Positions 40,101 to 52,600 of a DNA stretch of 64,000 bases are shown here, in pieces (the stretch's first letter is position 1; each line of letters starts with the position of its first letter). The DNA is from Piromyces finnis (lineage: Eukaryota; Neocallimastigomycota; Neocallimastigomycetes; Neocallimastigales; Neocallimastigaceae), in contig MCFH01000025.1 in NCBI GenBank assembly GCA_002104945.1, positions 124,001 through 188,000 of the forward strand, in the 5' to 3' direction. Made by a program: the position numbers and the translations under genes. The notes beneath the pieces were generated by a model, which worked only from the letters and a program-made list of their open reading frames with translations, ran no database searches and was not told the DNA's origin.

Positions 40101-42885
40101 AATAAATAGTTCTAGTGAAAATGAACTTCCAGGAAGTGCTCATTCTAGTCCAAGAATGATAGGCAATAATATAAGTGGTAGTGCCACTTCAAGTCCAAAT
40201 CAAAGTCCTAAGATTAGTAGTAAAACATCTGTAAAGTCTGACACAAGTATGACAACTATTAATGGTAATTCTTCATTAGAAGAAAATAGATCTATGGAAT
40301 TTTCTGATGATTCATCAGTTAATCCTTCAGATAAAAAGGACAAAATGCAATGGAAGGATAAATACCTGAGATATATTAGAAAGAATTCCTACCAAAGTAA
40401 ATCAAAGTTAGATCAGTGCATTTCTGAAGCTAATAGCGATTCCGAGGGTGGTGATGCCTTGTTTGATAGTAACTTAAAAAGTGATAATGGTGAACATTCC
40501 GACCATTCCTACAGAAAGGATAATACAATTAATACTTATTCTGAGTCATCTACATTTGAAGAAGTAAAAGTTATTGACGCTAGTAGTAATAGTATTAATA
40601 TGTCTAATTCTATTATAAATATGTCAAAGATAAATCCTACCATTCAATTTTCACAAGAGGAAGAAGAAAAAGAAGGACCAGCTGTCTTTGTACAAAGTCA
40701 AGAAATTTATCCACAACTTTCAAACATTTCACTTTCAACCATTAATCAGGACGAAGATATTGGAAGTGACAAAGAATATGATATTAATGTATCAAAAATG
40801 CCAAATGATTTTTCCTATGAAATTATGAATTCTAAGGATGCTAACAACAGCGTTTCTTATATGAATATGAATAGTCAGGAACTTTTATCGAGAACAAATC
40901 TTTCTAGCATATCATTTAATGAAAATAGTAATGGAGGAGAATTAAGTCCAGTTATAGAAACCAATAATGTTAAAAATAATAGAAATAGTACTGAAAGGAA
41001 AAAAATAATGGACAACAATTTTAACATCCTTTCTCAACAGATTCAAAAGATCAGAAATGAAGTTGTTTCTAATAATAGTATGGAAGATATACAACGTACA
41101 CGCATTATTGATGATGATAAAAGTGACTATTCTTTTGTTGATCCTCCAAGATTTGATTCCAATATTGATATGAATGAAGCTCTAGAAGAGTATAGTTTTA
41201 ATCAAAGTGTAGAAAATTCTACCATATTAAATCCTATTTCTCAATCTAAAGTATACTCGGATAATCGTATTGGTTCATCTGGTGTTTTGGAAGAACCTCC
41301 AAAAAGACCACCAAAGAATGTCAAAAGTCGTAAAAATCAATCGAATAAGACTAAAAATATTACAATTAAGCCAATATTAAAGAATTCAACTCCAAGCAGT
41401 GCTAATACCACTCCAACACCAAAGAATTTAGAACTTAATATTGAAGATTTAAAGAAATTACATTCTCAAAGTAATGATTTATTAACTCCTACCCAGCATG
41501 ATGCTTGTGATCAATACAGTATTACAAGTACAATGAGTTCTAGTTCTACACCAAATCTTAATTTTGAAGAAGATGGTGATACTGTAGTGTATCCCACAAA
41601 TCAATTGGATGAAAAGAAAGATGAAAAGGAAGATACGCTTACTCGTACACATAAGGACAGTGGTAAAGAGGATTCAATTGATGAAGATATACTTACACCA
41701 AAGCTTAATCAAGCTCCATATAAGACAAGTAGAAATAGTGCCATTCTTCAAGTACCAAGTGGATCGGCCATTCAAGCTGAAATTTATAATATTTCATTTG
41801 AAGAAGAAAGTGATGAGGAGGAACAAGAACATCCTCCACGTGATCAATCACTTCAATATCATCATGAATTACTCAATCCAAATGGTAGGATGAGAAGTAA
41901 TAGTCTTTCATCTATCATTTCATCTTCTCACAGTATTCATAATAGTTGGGATGATGATGAATCCATTATTTCCAAGAATGGTGATGATGAAAAGGCTGCT
42001 CGCCGTTTAACTTTTGGTATGGACACCAATGAACAACTATTCAGGATTAAAAGAAGCAATTCACTTTCTTCTATATCTACCACCTCTTCTTATACTTATA
42101 CATTAATTACAAAGGACTCTGAAAAGAATAACCCAAATAGAAATAGATTTAATCAACTAATAAACAATTCCTATGCTCCACAACGAATTCCTCCTGTTCG
42201 TCCAATGATTAATATTAGTAATCAAACGGTATCATCAGGTTTACGTCAACCTAACATGTTCACTAATACCAATAATTATGCTCCCTCTATTGGATCTAAT
42301 TCTTTTAATTCCTTATCACAATCTCAAATTCCAATAGATTTTAATAATGGTGGCGGCAGTAGTAGTGGTTCAAGTGCCTATGGTTCAAAAATTCCAAATT
42401 CAAATTTACATCTTACACCATTTAATAATGCTAATCCAAATTTCTTTAGACCAAGTTCACCAAATACTGTAATGTCAATGAATGAAAATGCAAACCTTAC
42501 TCAAAGTGGTAGTAGTATTTATTCATCAAGTCAAAGTACTCTCAGCCACTCTAATTCTGTTAAATCTCAAAAATCACACAAACGATTTGGTCATTTTAAA
42601 AAGGGATCAATTAGTAAATTACCAATGAATACTTATCATCCATTAACTCATCACGGATATAAGGGAGATGACAGTTTCTTAACGGAAGAAGCTGCTAATT
42701 TCCAAATTAAGAATGCTAGTCTTATTAGTAGTTTAGAAGATAATTCAAAGAATAAATCTAAACCAAGTCGTATTCCTTTCTTAAATCATAAACATAATAA
42801 TCATGCCGTATCTTTTGATAATAATGGAAGCACAAATGTTAATGTTTCAAAACTTGAAATAAATCCAATTACCAATCAATTATGA
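37136..42885 (+). CDS. C2-domain protein with very long Ser/Asn-rich tail (Inn1/Fic1-like candidate)
   Basis: Three exons: 37136-37184, 37258-37500 and 37622-42885, total 5,556 nt, 1,851 residues. Residues 1-125 form a C2 domain: LGTLEVT, NLYVVFEIGNKKKTT, KNPRWNEVFKFDI, YIGSLEL and GELNLLLHFQKR. The Asp residues that bind calcium in classical C2 loops are absent: SKP replaces SDP in loop 1, and loop 3 reads VYNSKNNEYIG. Lipid or protein binding is therefore probably calcium-independent. The remaining 1,700 residues are Ser/Asn/Thr-rich with many Ser-Pro and Arg-x-x-Ser sites and one clear SH3-type ligand (EPPKRPPKNVKSRK). An N-terminal C2 followed by a proline-motif tail resembles fungal cytokinesis proteins Inn1 and Fic1, which are much shorter. 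The C2 call is firm and the Inn1 relation is inference. The tail lies in a single 5.3-kb exon, unusual in this intron-rich window. Confidence 0.85.
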
Positions 42886-43546
42886 AATGAATAGGACGTT
42901 AAACGTAAGGCATGACATTTTATTGCGATGATTAAAAAAAAAAATAAAAAAAGAAAAGCAAAACAAAAGCTTTTTTTATAAAAGTATAAAAAAAATCAAA
43001 ACAAACAAAATTCAAACAAAAATCTTAAAAAAACTAAAAACAATAAATGAATAATATAAAATAAACCAAAAACGTCGCATTTTGTGATAACAAAAAAAGT
43101 AAAATAAAAAAAAATAAATAATTAAAAAAGGTATTAATATATTGTAAAAAAATATATATATATTATATAAATATTAATACAATATAAAGTGAAATTGTTA
43201 ATTTTAGCAACAATTCCTTTTTACCAATAATTTAAATGTTTAGTTTTTATATTCACAAAATTTAAAATTTTAATCCTTTAATTTCATTATAAAATTCAGT
43301 AGTAAATTTAATTAAAACTTTTATAATGTTATAGAATTTTTTTTTTTTTATTTTTTAAGTTATTTTTTATTATTTAATAAAAAAGTAATTTATAATTTTT
43401 TTAAAAAAACATAATTTTAGTAACCTACAAAAAAAAAAAAAAGAAAAAACTAAAATAAAAAATAATTTAAAGTAATAAATAAAAAAAAAAAAGTATATAT
43501 AATATATATTCTCATAATATTCTACTACCATAAATCAATACCAAAA

Positions 43547-43578
<32 letters not shown>

Positions 43579-44127
43579 ACAGTAATAATAACTAATTTAT
43601 ACTCTAAAAAAAAAAAAAAACAATAAAAAATTAACATTTAAAAAATCAAATCTTGTTAAATACACCATTAATGGATATTCCATAATTAAATTTTTTATTT
43701 AAAAAATCAATCTTTTACCAGCTTTTTTTTTTTGGTATAATAAATAAAAAAAAAGATAAAAAAATAATATGCACATTTTTATTTTATTAATATTTCTTTT
43801 TTTTTTTTTAAAGTCTACCGTGTAAAAATGTATTATTATTTCTTTATTCTCATACCTTCTTTTTAAATAGGTTAAACTTTTAAAAAAAATTTTTTTTATT
43901 TTTTCTATTTGATTCTATATAATTAATTATATATATTGTTTTATATTATAATATATAATGATTATATAAATTAAATTTTTTTTTTTTTATTTTGTATTTA
44001 AGAACGTTCTTTTTTAAATTTTTTTCTTTTTAATACCTAGTTTAAAAAAAAAAATTATATATATATTAAATTATTGAACAACATTTAATTGAGTGTATAT
44101 ATAAAAGAAAATAATAAATATAAAAAA
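42886..44127. other. AT-rich intergenic region
   Basis: A/T homopolymers. It should hold the 3' end of the C2 gene and the promoter of the FKBP gene. No gene is seen. Confidence 0.5.
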
Positions 44128-46575
44128 ATGAGTACTCAAGAAGAATTCCAAGGTTGTCCAGGAGGATGTTGTGGTGGTTGCCCAAGTGCTGGTGCTTGTG
44201 GTGGTTGTGAAGGCTGTCCAAATGCTGGTAGTTGTGGTGGTTGTCCAAATGCTGGTGGTTGCGGCGGTTGTGAAGGCTGTCCAAATGCTGGAAGTTGTGG
44301 TGGTTGTGAAGGCTGTCCAAATGCTGGAGGTTGTGGCTGTGGTGATTGCCAACAACCAGAAGAACAATGTTGTGGTTGTGGTTGTTGTGGATGTGAAGGT
44401 GAAGCTCCATATCAAACCTATGGTGTTGATGAAGAAGGTTACATTCTTTTAACTGAAGATGGTGGTGTTAAGAAGAAGATTATTAAGGAAGGTACTGGTG
44501 ATTTTCCACCAGCTGGTTCTAAGGTTACAGGTATTTTTAATTTTTTTTATTTATTTTTTTTTTGTCTATTAATATTATTTTCAATAATTGCTTTATAAAA
44601 TCATTAAAATTATGATATTTAAAAATCTGAAGAATTATATGTATATTTTTCCATAGTAAAAGATTTTACTAAAAATATAATATTTAAAACATTAAAGAAT
44701 ATACCTATGTCTATATTTTATCTTTTGATAGAATTTTACTAATTTTTTTTTTTTTTTTTTAATATTTTCTTTTATATTATTAATTAAATCTTTTTTTTTT
44801 TTTTATATACTTATGGATTATCCAATATAAACAATTACATTTTTTCATTATAATTTTAAAAATGAAATAAAATAATAACTACAATACAATATTTTCTAAT
44901 ATACGAATTAAAAAAAAAAAAAAAAAATGTTTATTTAAAATTTAATATTTATAAAATTTTATTTTGGTAATTAACTAAAGTTCATTATGATGGTTATTTA
45001 TATCCAAGTGGTGATGAATTTGATTCAAGTAGAAAGCGTCACTCTCCATTCACTTTCAATTTATCAAAAGGTAATCATTAATTTTTTACCCGTTATAATG
45101 TCAAGCCGTATAATTTCAATTTTAATAAAAATTTACCTTTTTTTTTTTTTATGGTACATTTAAAAATTTATATTTCAAATTAAAAATGATTGTTATTAAA
45201 AATATAAATAGGTGAAGTTATTAGAGCCTGGGATATTGGTATTGCTACCATTCGTAGAGGTGAACAAGCTTCTCTTCTTTGTGCTCCAGAATATGGTAAA
45301 TAAAATTTTAAAGTTTATTAAATAAAAGGATTTCACTAAAAACTTTGTTATTAAAAAAAGTAGTTTATTTTGATTAAATAATTAAAATTTAATATTTCCT
45401 TCTTATTTACAATATAATAGCCTATGGTGAAAGTGGCTCTCCACCATCTATTCCAGGAAATTCCACTTTAAGATTTGAAATTGAAGGTTTAAACATTGAA
45501 CCAGTAAAGTATCAAAAATAATATCTTATTCCTTTAAATATCTCTATAATTGATAATGAAAATCAAAATGAAGACTACTTTTCATTTGTATTATTAACAG
45601 TTATATTTTTTATAAATATATCACTTTTTTATATATATTTATATATAATTAATGAATAGCCACACCAAACCATTGCTGAAAGAATTGAAAGTGCTACCAA
45701 ATCTAAGGAAGAAGGTAATGCTTTATTTAAGGAAAAGAAATTTGAAGAAGCTATTCAATGCTACCAACAAGTAATTATTATTTTAAATAATTTTTATTGT
45801 TTATAATATTTGTATAAACCTATTTCTCTCTCCTTTTTTTTAAATATTAGTACTATTATTTTGATTTTTTTTTTCCTATTCAAATTGATAATGATAATAA
45901 ATTATATCTACAAAATATGTTATTAATAATATATATATATATATATATATATTATTTTATTCTAGGGTATTAAAACTCTTGATTACAGATGGGGTGCTAC
46001 TCCTGTTGAAGAAAAGAATATTGAAACTTTAAGAGTAAATCTTAATAGTAATGCTGCTATGTGTTCTTTAAAGATTAATAACTTGAATGATACTGTTAAC
46101 TTTTGTAATGCTGTAAGTAGATATTTATATTATTACTTTATATATTTTTTTTTAAAAAAAAGAAAGGATACGTTTATTATAAAAATATATATAGATATTA
46201 TATAAAAATAATTAACAAAATTATTTATATGTTTTAATTAAAGGCTATTGAACTTGATCCATTCAATACTAAAGCTCTTTACCGTTTATCTGAAGCTTAC
46301 ATTGGTCAATCAAACTTTGAAAAAGCTATTGAAGTTATCAACAAATGTTTAGAAGTAGTTATTAAAGATTTTGGTTTTTTATATTGATTTATAATAGTAA
46401 ATACCCAACAAACCTAACTTTTATATATATATATATAATAAAATTAACATAAAAAAAAAAAAAATAGATTAATCCTGATGATGCCTTATTCAAGCGTCAA
46501 GCTGCTATCTGTAAGAAGAAGGAAAAGGAATTCAAGACTTCTGAAAAGAAGATGTATGCTAAGATGTTTAGCTAA
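44128..46575 (+). CDS. FKBP-type peptidyl-prolyl isomerase with Cys/Gly-rich N-terminus and TPR domain
   Basis: Eight exons: 44128-44530, 44981-45070, 45212-45295, 45421-45503, 45660-45770, 45966-46112, 46244-46354 and 46468-46575, total 1,137 nt, 378 residues. Residues 8-92 contain 24 Cys in imperfect 12-residue repeats ([12 protein letters not shown]), resembling a metal-binding module. Residues about 110-215 are an FKBP domain retaining the FK506-pocket residues: [32 protein letters not shown] and LRFEIEGL. Residues 220-365 are three TPR motifs ([20 protein letters not shown], then [13 protein letters not shown], then [19 protein letters not shown]), as in FKBP51/52-type Hsp90 co-chaperones. 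I chose the Met at 44128 (MSTQEE) because an A-rich AAAAAAATG context precedes it; an upstream in-frame Met at 44089 is possible but less likely. The Cys-rich extension is unusual for the family. Confidence 0.93.
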
Positions 46576-46649
46576 ACATAACATAATTTATTTTTACTAA
46601 AATTATATCATACACCTTAAAAGAAAAACCAATTATGCATTTATATTTC

Positions 46650-46680
<31 letters not shown>

Positions 46681-47968
46681 GTAATAATAATACATATATA
46701 TATATTTAATGTTTTATTATAAATATATATATTAATATATCGTTTATCCTTAATAAATAAAAAAAAATTATAAAGAAAAAAAAATTTGAGAAACTGATCA
46801 ATATTATTTTCAGTAAATATATTTGTAATTATTTTAAGGTGTAATGTGTGAAAAAAAAGATATATATATGTTTAAATAATGTTGAAAGATATTATTATTA
46901 TTGCTAATATATAATGAAGATTAAATGTTTAATGCTTGTAAAAGTAAGATAGTAACATCATCATCATGATCATCTTTACTAAATATTGTTTTATCTTTAA
47001 ATTTAATAATGTTTCTTGACACCACTATAAAAGGGTACTTTAAGTTTTTTATTAATATACAAATTAATATATTATTTAATTTAATAATATATTATTTTAT
47101 ATTAAAATGAGTATATTAATTATATTTATTATTTAATATATTAACACCTTAAATTTTGAATAGTATCATTTGACATGACATAAATCTTTTTATATAAAGT
47201 TTATTTAATAAAAATTTTAAATTAAAGGAAAATTGTGGTATATTGAATTCATCGTGTAAGAACATGGCAACCTTAAAAAAAATGAAACTTTTTTATTATT
47301 AAAAAAGAGTTAAAAAAAAAAAAAAAAGACAATTCTTAACTATTAGAAGAGTCGTATAATGAAGTTATTTTTTATTATTTAAAATATATATTTTTTTTTT
47401 TTAGTTAAAAATTGCTGACCAAAAAAAGAAAAATTTTTTTTAATAAAATCAAATAAATTTTTTTTTGTTTCAATAATAAAATAAATAAATTTTCTTTTTT
47501 TGAAAATTATAAACTTTAAAAAAAACTTTAAAATTTAGGTGAAAACTTCAAATTCTTTTTTTTTTTTTTTTTTTTTAATGCTTTAAAACTCTTTTTTATT
47601 CTTTCTTTTTTTTATTTTTTTTTTTAAAAAAATAAATAAAATCAAAGAAAGAAACTAAAAATTCAAAAGGAAAATAATAAAAAATAAAAAATTGAAAAAT
47701 TAATTAAAAATAATAATAAATATAAACAAAAATATATTATACAATTCATAAAAAAGAAATATAAAAAATAATATTTAATCAATAGGAAAAAAACAGTTTT
47801 AATAAGTAAAACATTATTATTCATATTCATAATAAATAATAATATATTTTTATTGAAATAAAAAAAAAATAAACCCTTTAAACTTTATCAATAGTAAACT
47901 ATTTAATTGAACTTGGCTTTTTTTTTTTTTCTTCATAAAAAAAGAATAATATTAAAAAAAAAAAAAAA
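46576..47968. other. AT-rich intergenic region
   Basis: 3' flank of the FKBP gene and 5' flank of the next gene. Long A and T runs. A possible minus-strand gene remnant lies at 46921-47275. Confidence 0.5.
46921..47275 (-). pseudogene. possible degraded minus-strand coding fragments
   Basis: Two unusually complex stretches separated by AT-rich DNA. Read on the minus strand, 47270-47200 gives VAMFLHDEFNIPQFSF and 47036-46921 gives SKDDHDDDVTILLLQALNI before a TAA. The second piece resembles the final strand of several alpha/beta domains (for example the DDxTxxLL ending of PP2C phosphatases), but I cannot assign it. No convincing upstream exons are seen. It may be a relic, a small unrecognised gene, or chance. 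Confidence 0.2.
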
Positions 47969-48625
47969 ATGAATAAAGGAAAACTTATCTCTACTGCTAT
48001 TAATGGACTTCGTTCCAAATATCAAACAATAAATTCAAAAGCTACTTCCACAACTGCTAATAATTATAATACATTAGCCAATGAAAATAGTAGTAAATTT
48101 ACTGGAAATTATTTAAATAGTTACACTCCATATTATTCAAATATGGTTCATAATGCCTTCAATTCATTTGAAGGTCATCAACAGCGTTTTGTTAGTACTA
48201 GTAATAGAGGTATGTTTGCCCAAAAGGAATCTGCCATGGAAGACCAATGGATTTATAATAAGGATAGAGAATTATTAAAAATAATAAAAAAGAAATTGGC
48301 AGCAAAGGATGCCATGGCATTTGCTTCCAACCAATCACAAAATACTATTCCTATGAATATGGCAAAGTCTATCAATTTTAATCCAGCATTTAACACAAAA
48401 GGTGCTCGTTTTCAGGTAAGACAATCTCCTCTTCGTCTTTCTGAAAAGGCTGAACTTTTAAAAAATAGTAGTCAAACATTTTATAATAATCCTGTATTAA
48501 ATTCAAGAAAAATGAAATTATCAACGAACATTCAAAATATGAAAGAAACCACAACTCATCAGCCTCAAAATCAAGAACGTTTAGAAAAGCTAAAAGAAAA
48601 ATTCTTTTCAGCAAGACAACCATAA
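47969..48625 (+). CDS. small protein with F1-ATPase-inhibitor (IF1)-like segment
   Basis: Single exon, 218 residues, preceded by an A14 run and the start ATG. Residues about 1-80 are rich in Ser/Thr/Asn with basic residues and few acids, ending QQRFVSTSN, which resembles an organelle-targeting presequence. Residues 80-113 (GMFAQKESAMEDQWIY, then DRELLKIIKKKL) fit the pattern G-x-F-x-x-K-E-x-A-x-E....E-L-L-x-x-L-K-K-L of the minimal inhibitory helix of IF1. The C-terminal 100 residues have no match I recognise and end in a basic helix. IF1 proteins are usually 60-110 residues, so this is long. The codon context and composition say it is a real gene; the IF1 assignment is tentative. A splice-donor-like CAGGTAAG occurs at about 48413 but the frame reads through it. 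Confidence 0.6.
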   Translation: MNKGKLISTAINGLRSKYQTINSKATSTTANNYNTLANENSSKFTGNYLNSYTPYYSNMVHNAFNSFEGHQQRFVSTSNRGMFAQKESAMEDQWIYNKDRELLKIIKKKLAAKDAMAFASNQSQNTIPMNMAKSINFNPAFNTKGARFQVRQSPLRLSEKAELLKNSSQTFYNNPVLNSRKMKLSTNIQNMKETTTHQPQNQERLEKLKEKFFSARQP

Positions 48626-49657
48626 AGGAATAATAAAGAAAAAAAAAAACTTTTTCTTTTTTTTTTTTTTTTCTTATATATTTCTTTTATTTTTTCTCAC
48701 TCTTTTTGTATTAAATTGTTAACTTTAATGAAATTGATATAATTTTAACAAAAAAAAGAAAAAAACGCCTTCCCAAAAAATACCTCATATATTCTTTTTA
48801 CTTTTATTATTATTGTTGTTGTTGTTATTTTTTTTTTTCTGTATATAAAAAGAATAACTATTGAATTCTAATCATATAGTTATAATTCTCAATTTAAAAG
48901 TTACTTTTCAAATTCAATTATCTATATTATTATTAAATTTTTTATTTATAATATATAGAAATGTATAAATGTATATAATAATAACTTTTATATAAAAAAA
49001 AAAAAACATTTTTATTATTATACTTTTTTTCATTAAAAAAAAAAAAAAAAAAGATTTTACTTTAAATGATTTTTTAAAAATATAATAATGAAATGAACTA
49101 TATGAAGTTTTATGTAAAGTATTTAATAATAATAATAATAATAAAAAAAAATAAAATTAAAATAATAAAAATTAAAATCAATTTTAAAAATAAGAAAAAA
49201 TAATTAAAGTAGAAAAGAAAACCTAAGGAATTAAATAAAAAGAAGAAAGGTTTGATTATTATTAAATTTAAAAGTGTTTTAATAATAGTTTTATTTTAAT
49301 ATAAAAATAAAAATGTTTATATTTTTTTTTTAAAATAAAAAAAGAAAAAGAGATATCTTATTTTTGAAATGGTATAAATAATTATTATTAAAAATGAATA
49401 ATAATAGGTATAATTAATTATAACATAGGTAATTGTTATGTTATTCTATATGTATTGTATAAATATTATTCAAAATATAAAAGTTATAATAAAAAGTTTT
49501 TTTTTTTCTAATGAATTAAAAAAGATAAAAATTAAAAAGTTTTTATATTATTCTTTATGTAATAAGATGAATTAAAAATAAAAAAAAGCAGAAGATTTAT
49601 CAATAGGTTAAACAAATTATATAGAAAAAAAAATAAGGATGATGATGATGATGATTT
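48626..49657. other. AT-rich convergent intergenic region
   Basis: 3' flanks of the IF1-like and Sel1-repeat genes. Homopolymers and short AAT runs. No gene is seen. Confidence 0.5.
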
Positions 49658-52600
49658 CTATATAAATTGATTATAAGCTATAGATTGAAGTTGTTTTAAT
49701 CTCTCGGCCGCTTTTTTACTTCCTAACTTTTTAGCCTAATTTTTAAAGAATTGAATATAAAAAATATTAAAATTTATTTTTTTTTCTTTCTAAAAAAAAA
49801 AAAACTTAATATACAATTAAATTTCAATATTACCTTTTCATATAAAAGAATAGCCTTTTGTATGTATCTTGATTGACCTTCAGCAATTTCTTCTTCAGTT
49901 AATTTTTGTAATGGAATAGATGTAAAGTGATGAGAAATATCATCATTCATGGTTGGATCATGATAACCTTCAGTAAACATCTCACCATGGTCTATTGAAT
50001 TATCATTTGTAGATAATGTAACTAAATCAAAACATCGTGTCTCATACAATTGACCTAAATTAAATGCAGCATCTGCATTTCCTTGACGAATGGCATGATA
50101 GTACCATTTTTTTGCTTCTTTTAAGTTAGAACGAAGTTTTTTATTATTTCTATGAGAGATACCTTCCTCTCCAGTATTTTTTTGATTTTGAATTATTTGA
50201 CAGTAATGTTTGTAAAAGGAATAGAGTTGATCCACTGAATAATGTAATAAACAATCTTGAGTTAGCCCTGTAAGGGAAGCTGCTGTTTTAAATTCTGTAT
50301 CAAATCCTAACTCATAAAATTGACCTAAAGCATTTTGAGTTTTTGAAAGATGGGATGATTTTAAATACCAATACAAGGCAATAATAAATTGTTTATGAGT
50401 ACAATAATAATTTCCTAATCTATATTGCGCCAGAGAATGTCCCTACATATTATTTTTTTTTATAAAAATAAGTAAATGAGAAAGAATCATGAAAAAAAAA
50501 AAAAAAGAAATAAGAGAAATAATAAATAATAATATGAATTTTTATTTTTATTTTTATTTTTATATTTTTAATAATTTACCTTTTCAGCAGCTTGTAAATA
50601 ATATTTTATGGCGATACTCTTATCAGATGAAATAAAGTATGATGAATTACAAGACTTGAGGATATTAGAATCTACACTATTAATATAGGAAGATATTAGA
50701 CTAGTTTCATCTTCTTCGATATTATCATAGAGTTTGCCAATATAATATAAAGCATCTATACTATTAATATTCAATAAAAAAAAAGTTTTAAAAGTTTTAA
50801 TATTATTAATTATTATAATATCATTATCATTATTATTTGTTCAATATATAAAGGTATATATATATATATTTTATTGAAAAAAAAATAAAAAAAAAAAGAT
50901 ATTGATGAATTAAAAGTATGCAATTATAATATTATTAAAAGTGAAAATTATTGTTTTTACCTTCCATTGGATAATGCTTTTAAAAAATTATTTAAGGCAG
51001 CATTTGTATTATTCTGTATATTAAATATAATGAAATTTCAAATTTTGAAAAATTAATATTTTTTTTAAATATAGAAAAATAAGATTAAATAAATAAATAA
51101 ACAAATAAACAAAAAAAAACTATATTTTAATTACCTCTTTCATATATATTTTTCCTAAATATAAAGCACCAAGTATACTATTTTGTTTGGATGCCTTTTC
51201 AAAATTCATTTTAGCCATTAAACAATCCTTAACAACACCAAATCCATTTTCATAACAAAGTCCTAAATATACTTGAGCTTCTGGTTCTCCCTATTAATTA
51301 CATTTTTTTATAAAAAAAATATTATATATTATTATCCTTAACTTATATTTAATAAATTTAAAATATATAAAATAAAAGAGTCTATTTATTTAAAATTTAT
51401 ATATATATAAATTTATATTTCAATGACTTTATTATAAAATCATTACCTGTTCGGCACTCTTTTGGAATAGATTAATAGCTTCGTTAAAATTTTTTTCAAC
51501 TCTTGCATATGGTGGATCATGATCAAAGTTTAATGTAGAAGAAGTGGTATTAATATGACTAGGACTCATACCATAATAATATATTTTACCCAAAGCTAAT
51601 TGTGCTTTAGGACAATTTTTTTGAGAACCCATTTGATACCAATATACTGCTTTATTAATATTTTCTTCAACAAATTGACCATTTTCATACATCCGTCCTT
51701 TATATATGAATATAATAATAAATATAGTTTTTTTTTATTTTATAATTTATTATTAATTTATATTAAAAATAACTATAAAAATTATTCAAAAATTATTATA
51801 TATATATTTACCTAAACTAGTGAAACAACTCACTTCACCATTATCAGAACCATCTTTATAATATTCATAAGCTTTTTTATCATTTTTTAATACACCAACA
51901 CCATTTTCATAGATATTTCCAAGTGCACCAAAAGCTTTTCCATAATTTAATTTTACAGCTTCACTATACCTAGTTGGAAAAATAAATTATTATTATTATT
52001 ATTATTATTATTCCTCTTCTTCTTCTTCTTCTTATTATTATTACTATTATTATTTTCTAACATTATTTAAAGTAATATTTATATTCAAAATATCATATTA
52101 TTCTATTATTCATTTAATAGTTACCAATATATTGCCATACAAATATCATTTTGAATTCCATAGCCTTTCTCATACATTAAACCTAACATATACATAGCTT
52201 CAGGTATGCCTGATTCTGCAGCTTTCTATTTATAATATTTATAATAAAATAAAAGTAAATAGAAAAAATAAAATTTTTTTTATTAATTTACATACTATAT
52301 ACAATATAAAAAGCTTTCTGTTTTTCAAGTAATACAATATAATATATTTAAATATTTATAAAAAATAATTATAATAATTACTGTGTATTGTTTAAATGCA
52401 TTCGTATAAGATTTTTCCATTCCAATACCATAGAAATATTTCTCACCACTAATATACATTTCATATGGATCTATTTATTTACATTAAAATGTAGTTTTAT
52501 ATATTATACAAATTAATATATATATTTAAATGATGAAAATTTATTCAATAAAAGCACAATTCTTTTCTTTAATTCATATATATATATATATTTGTTTTTG

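Noticed and set aside
44066-44415. Antisense Thr/His-rich frames opposite the FKBP gene
   Set aside because: They mirror the Cys/Gly repeats on the coding strand and have no independent support.
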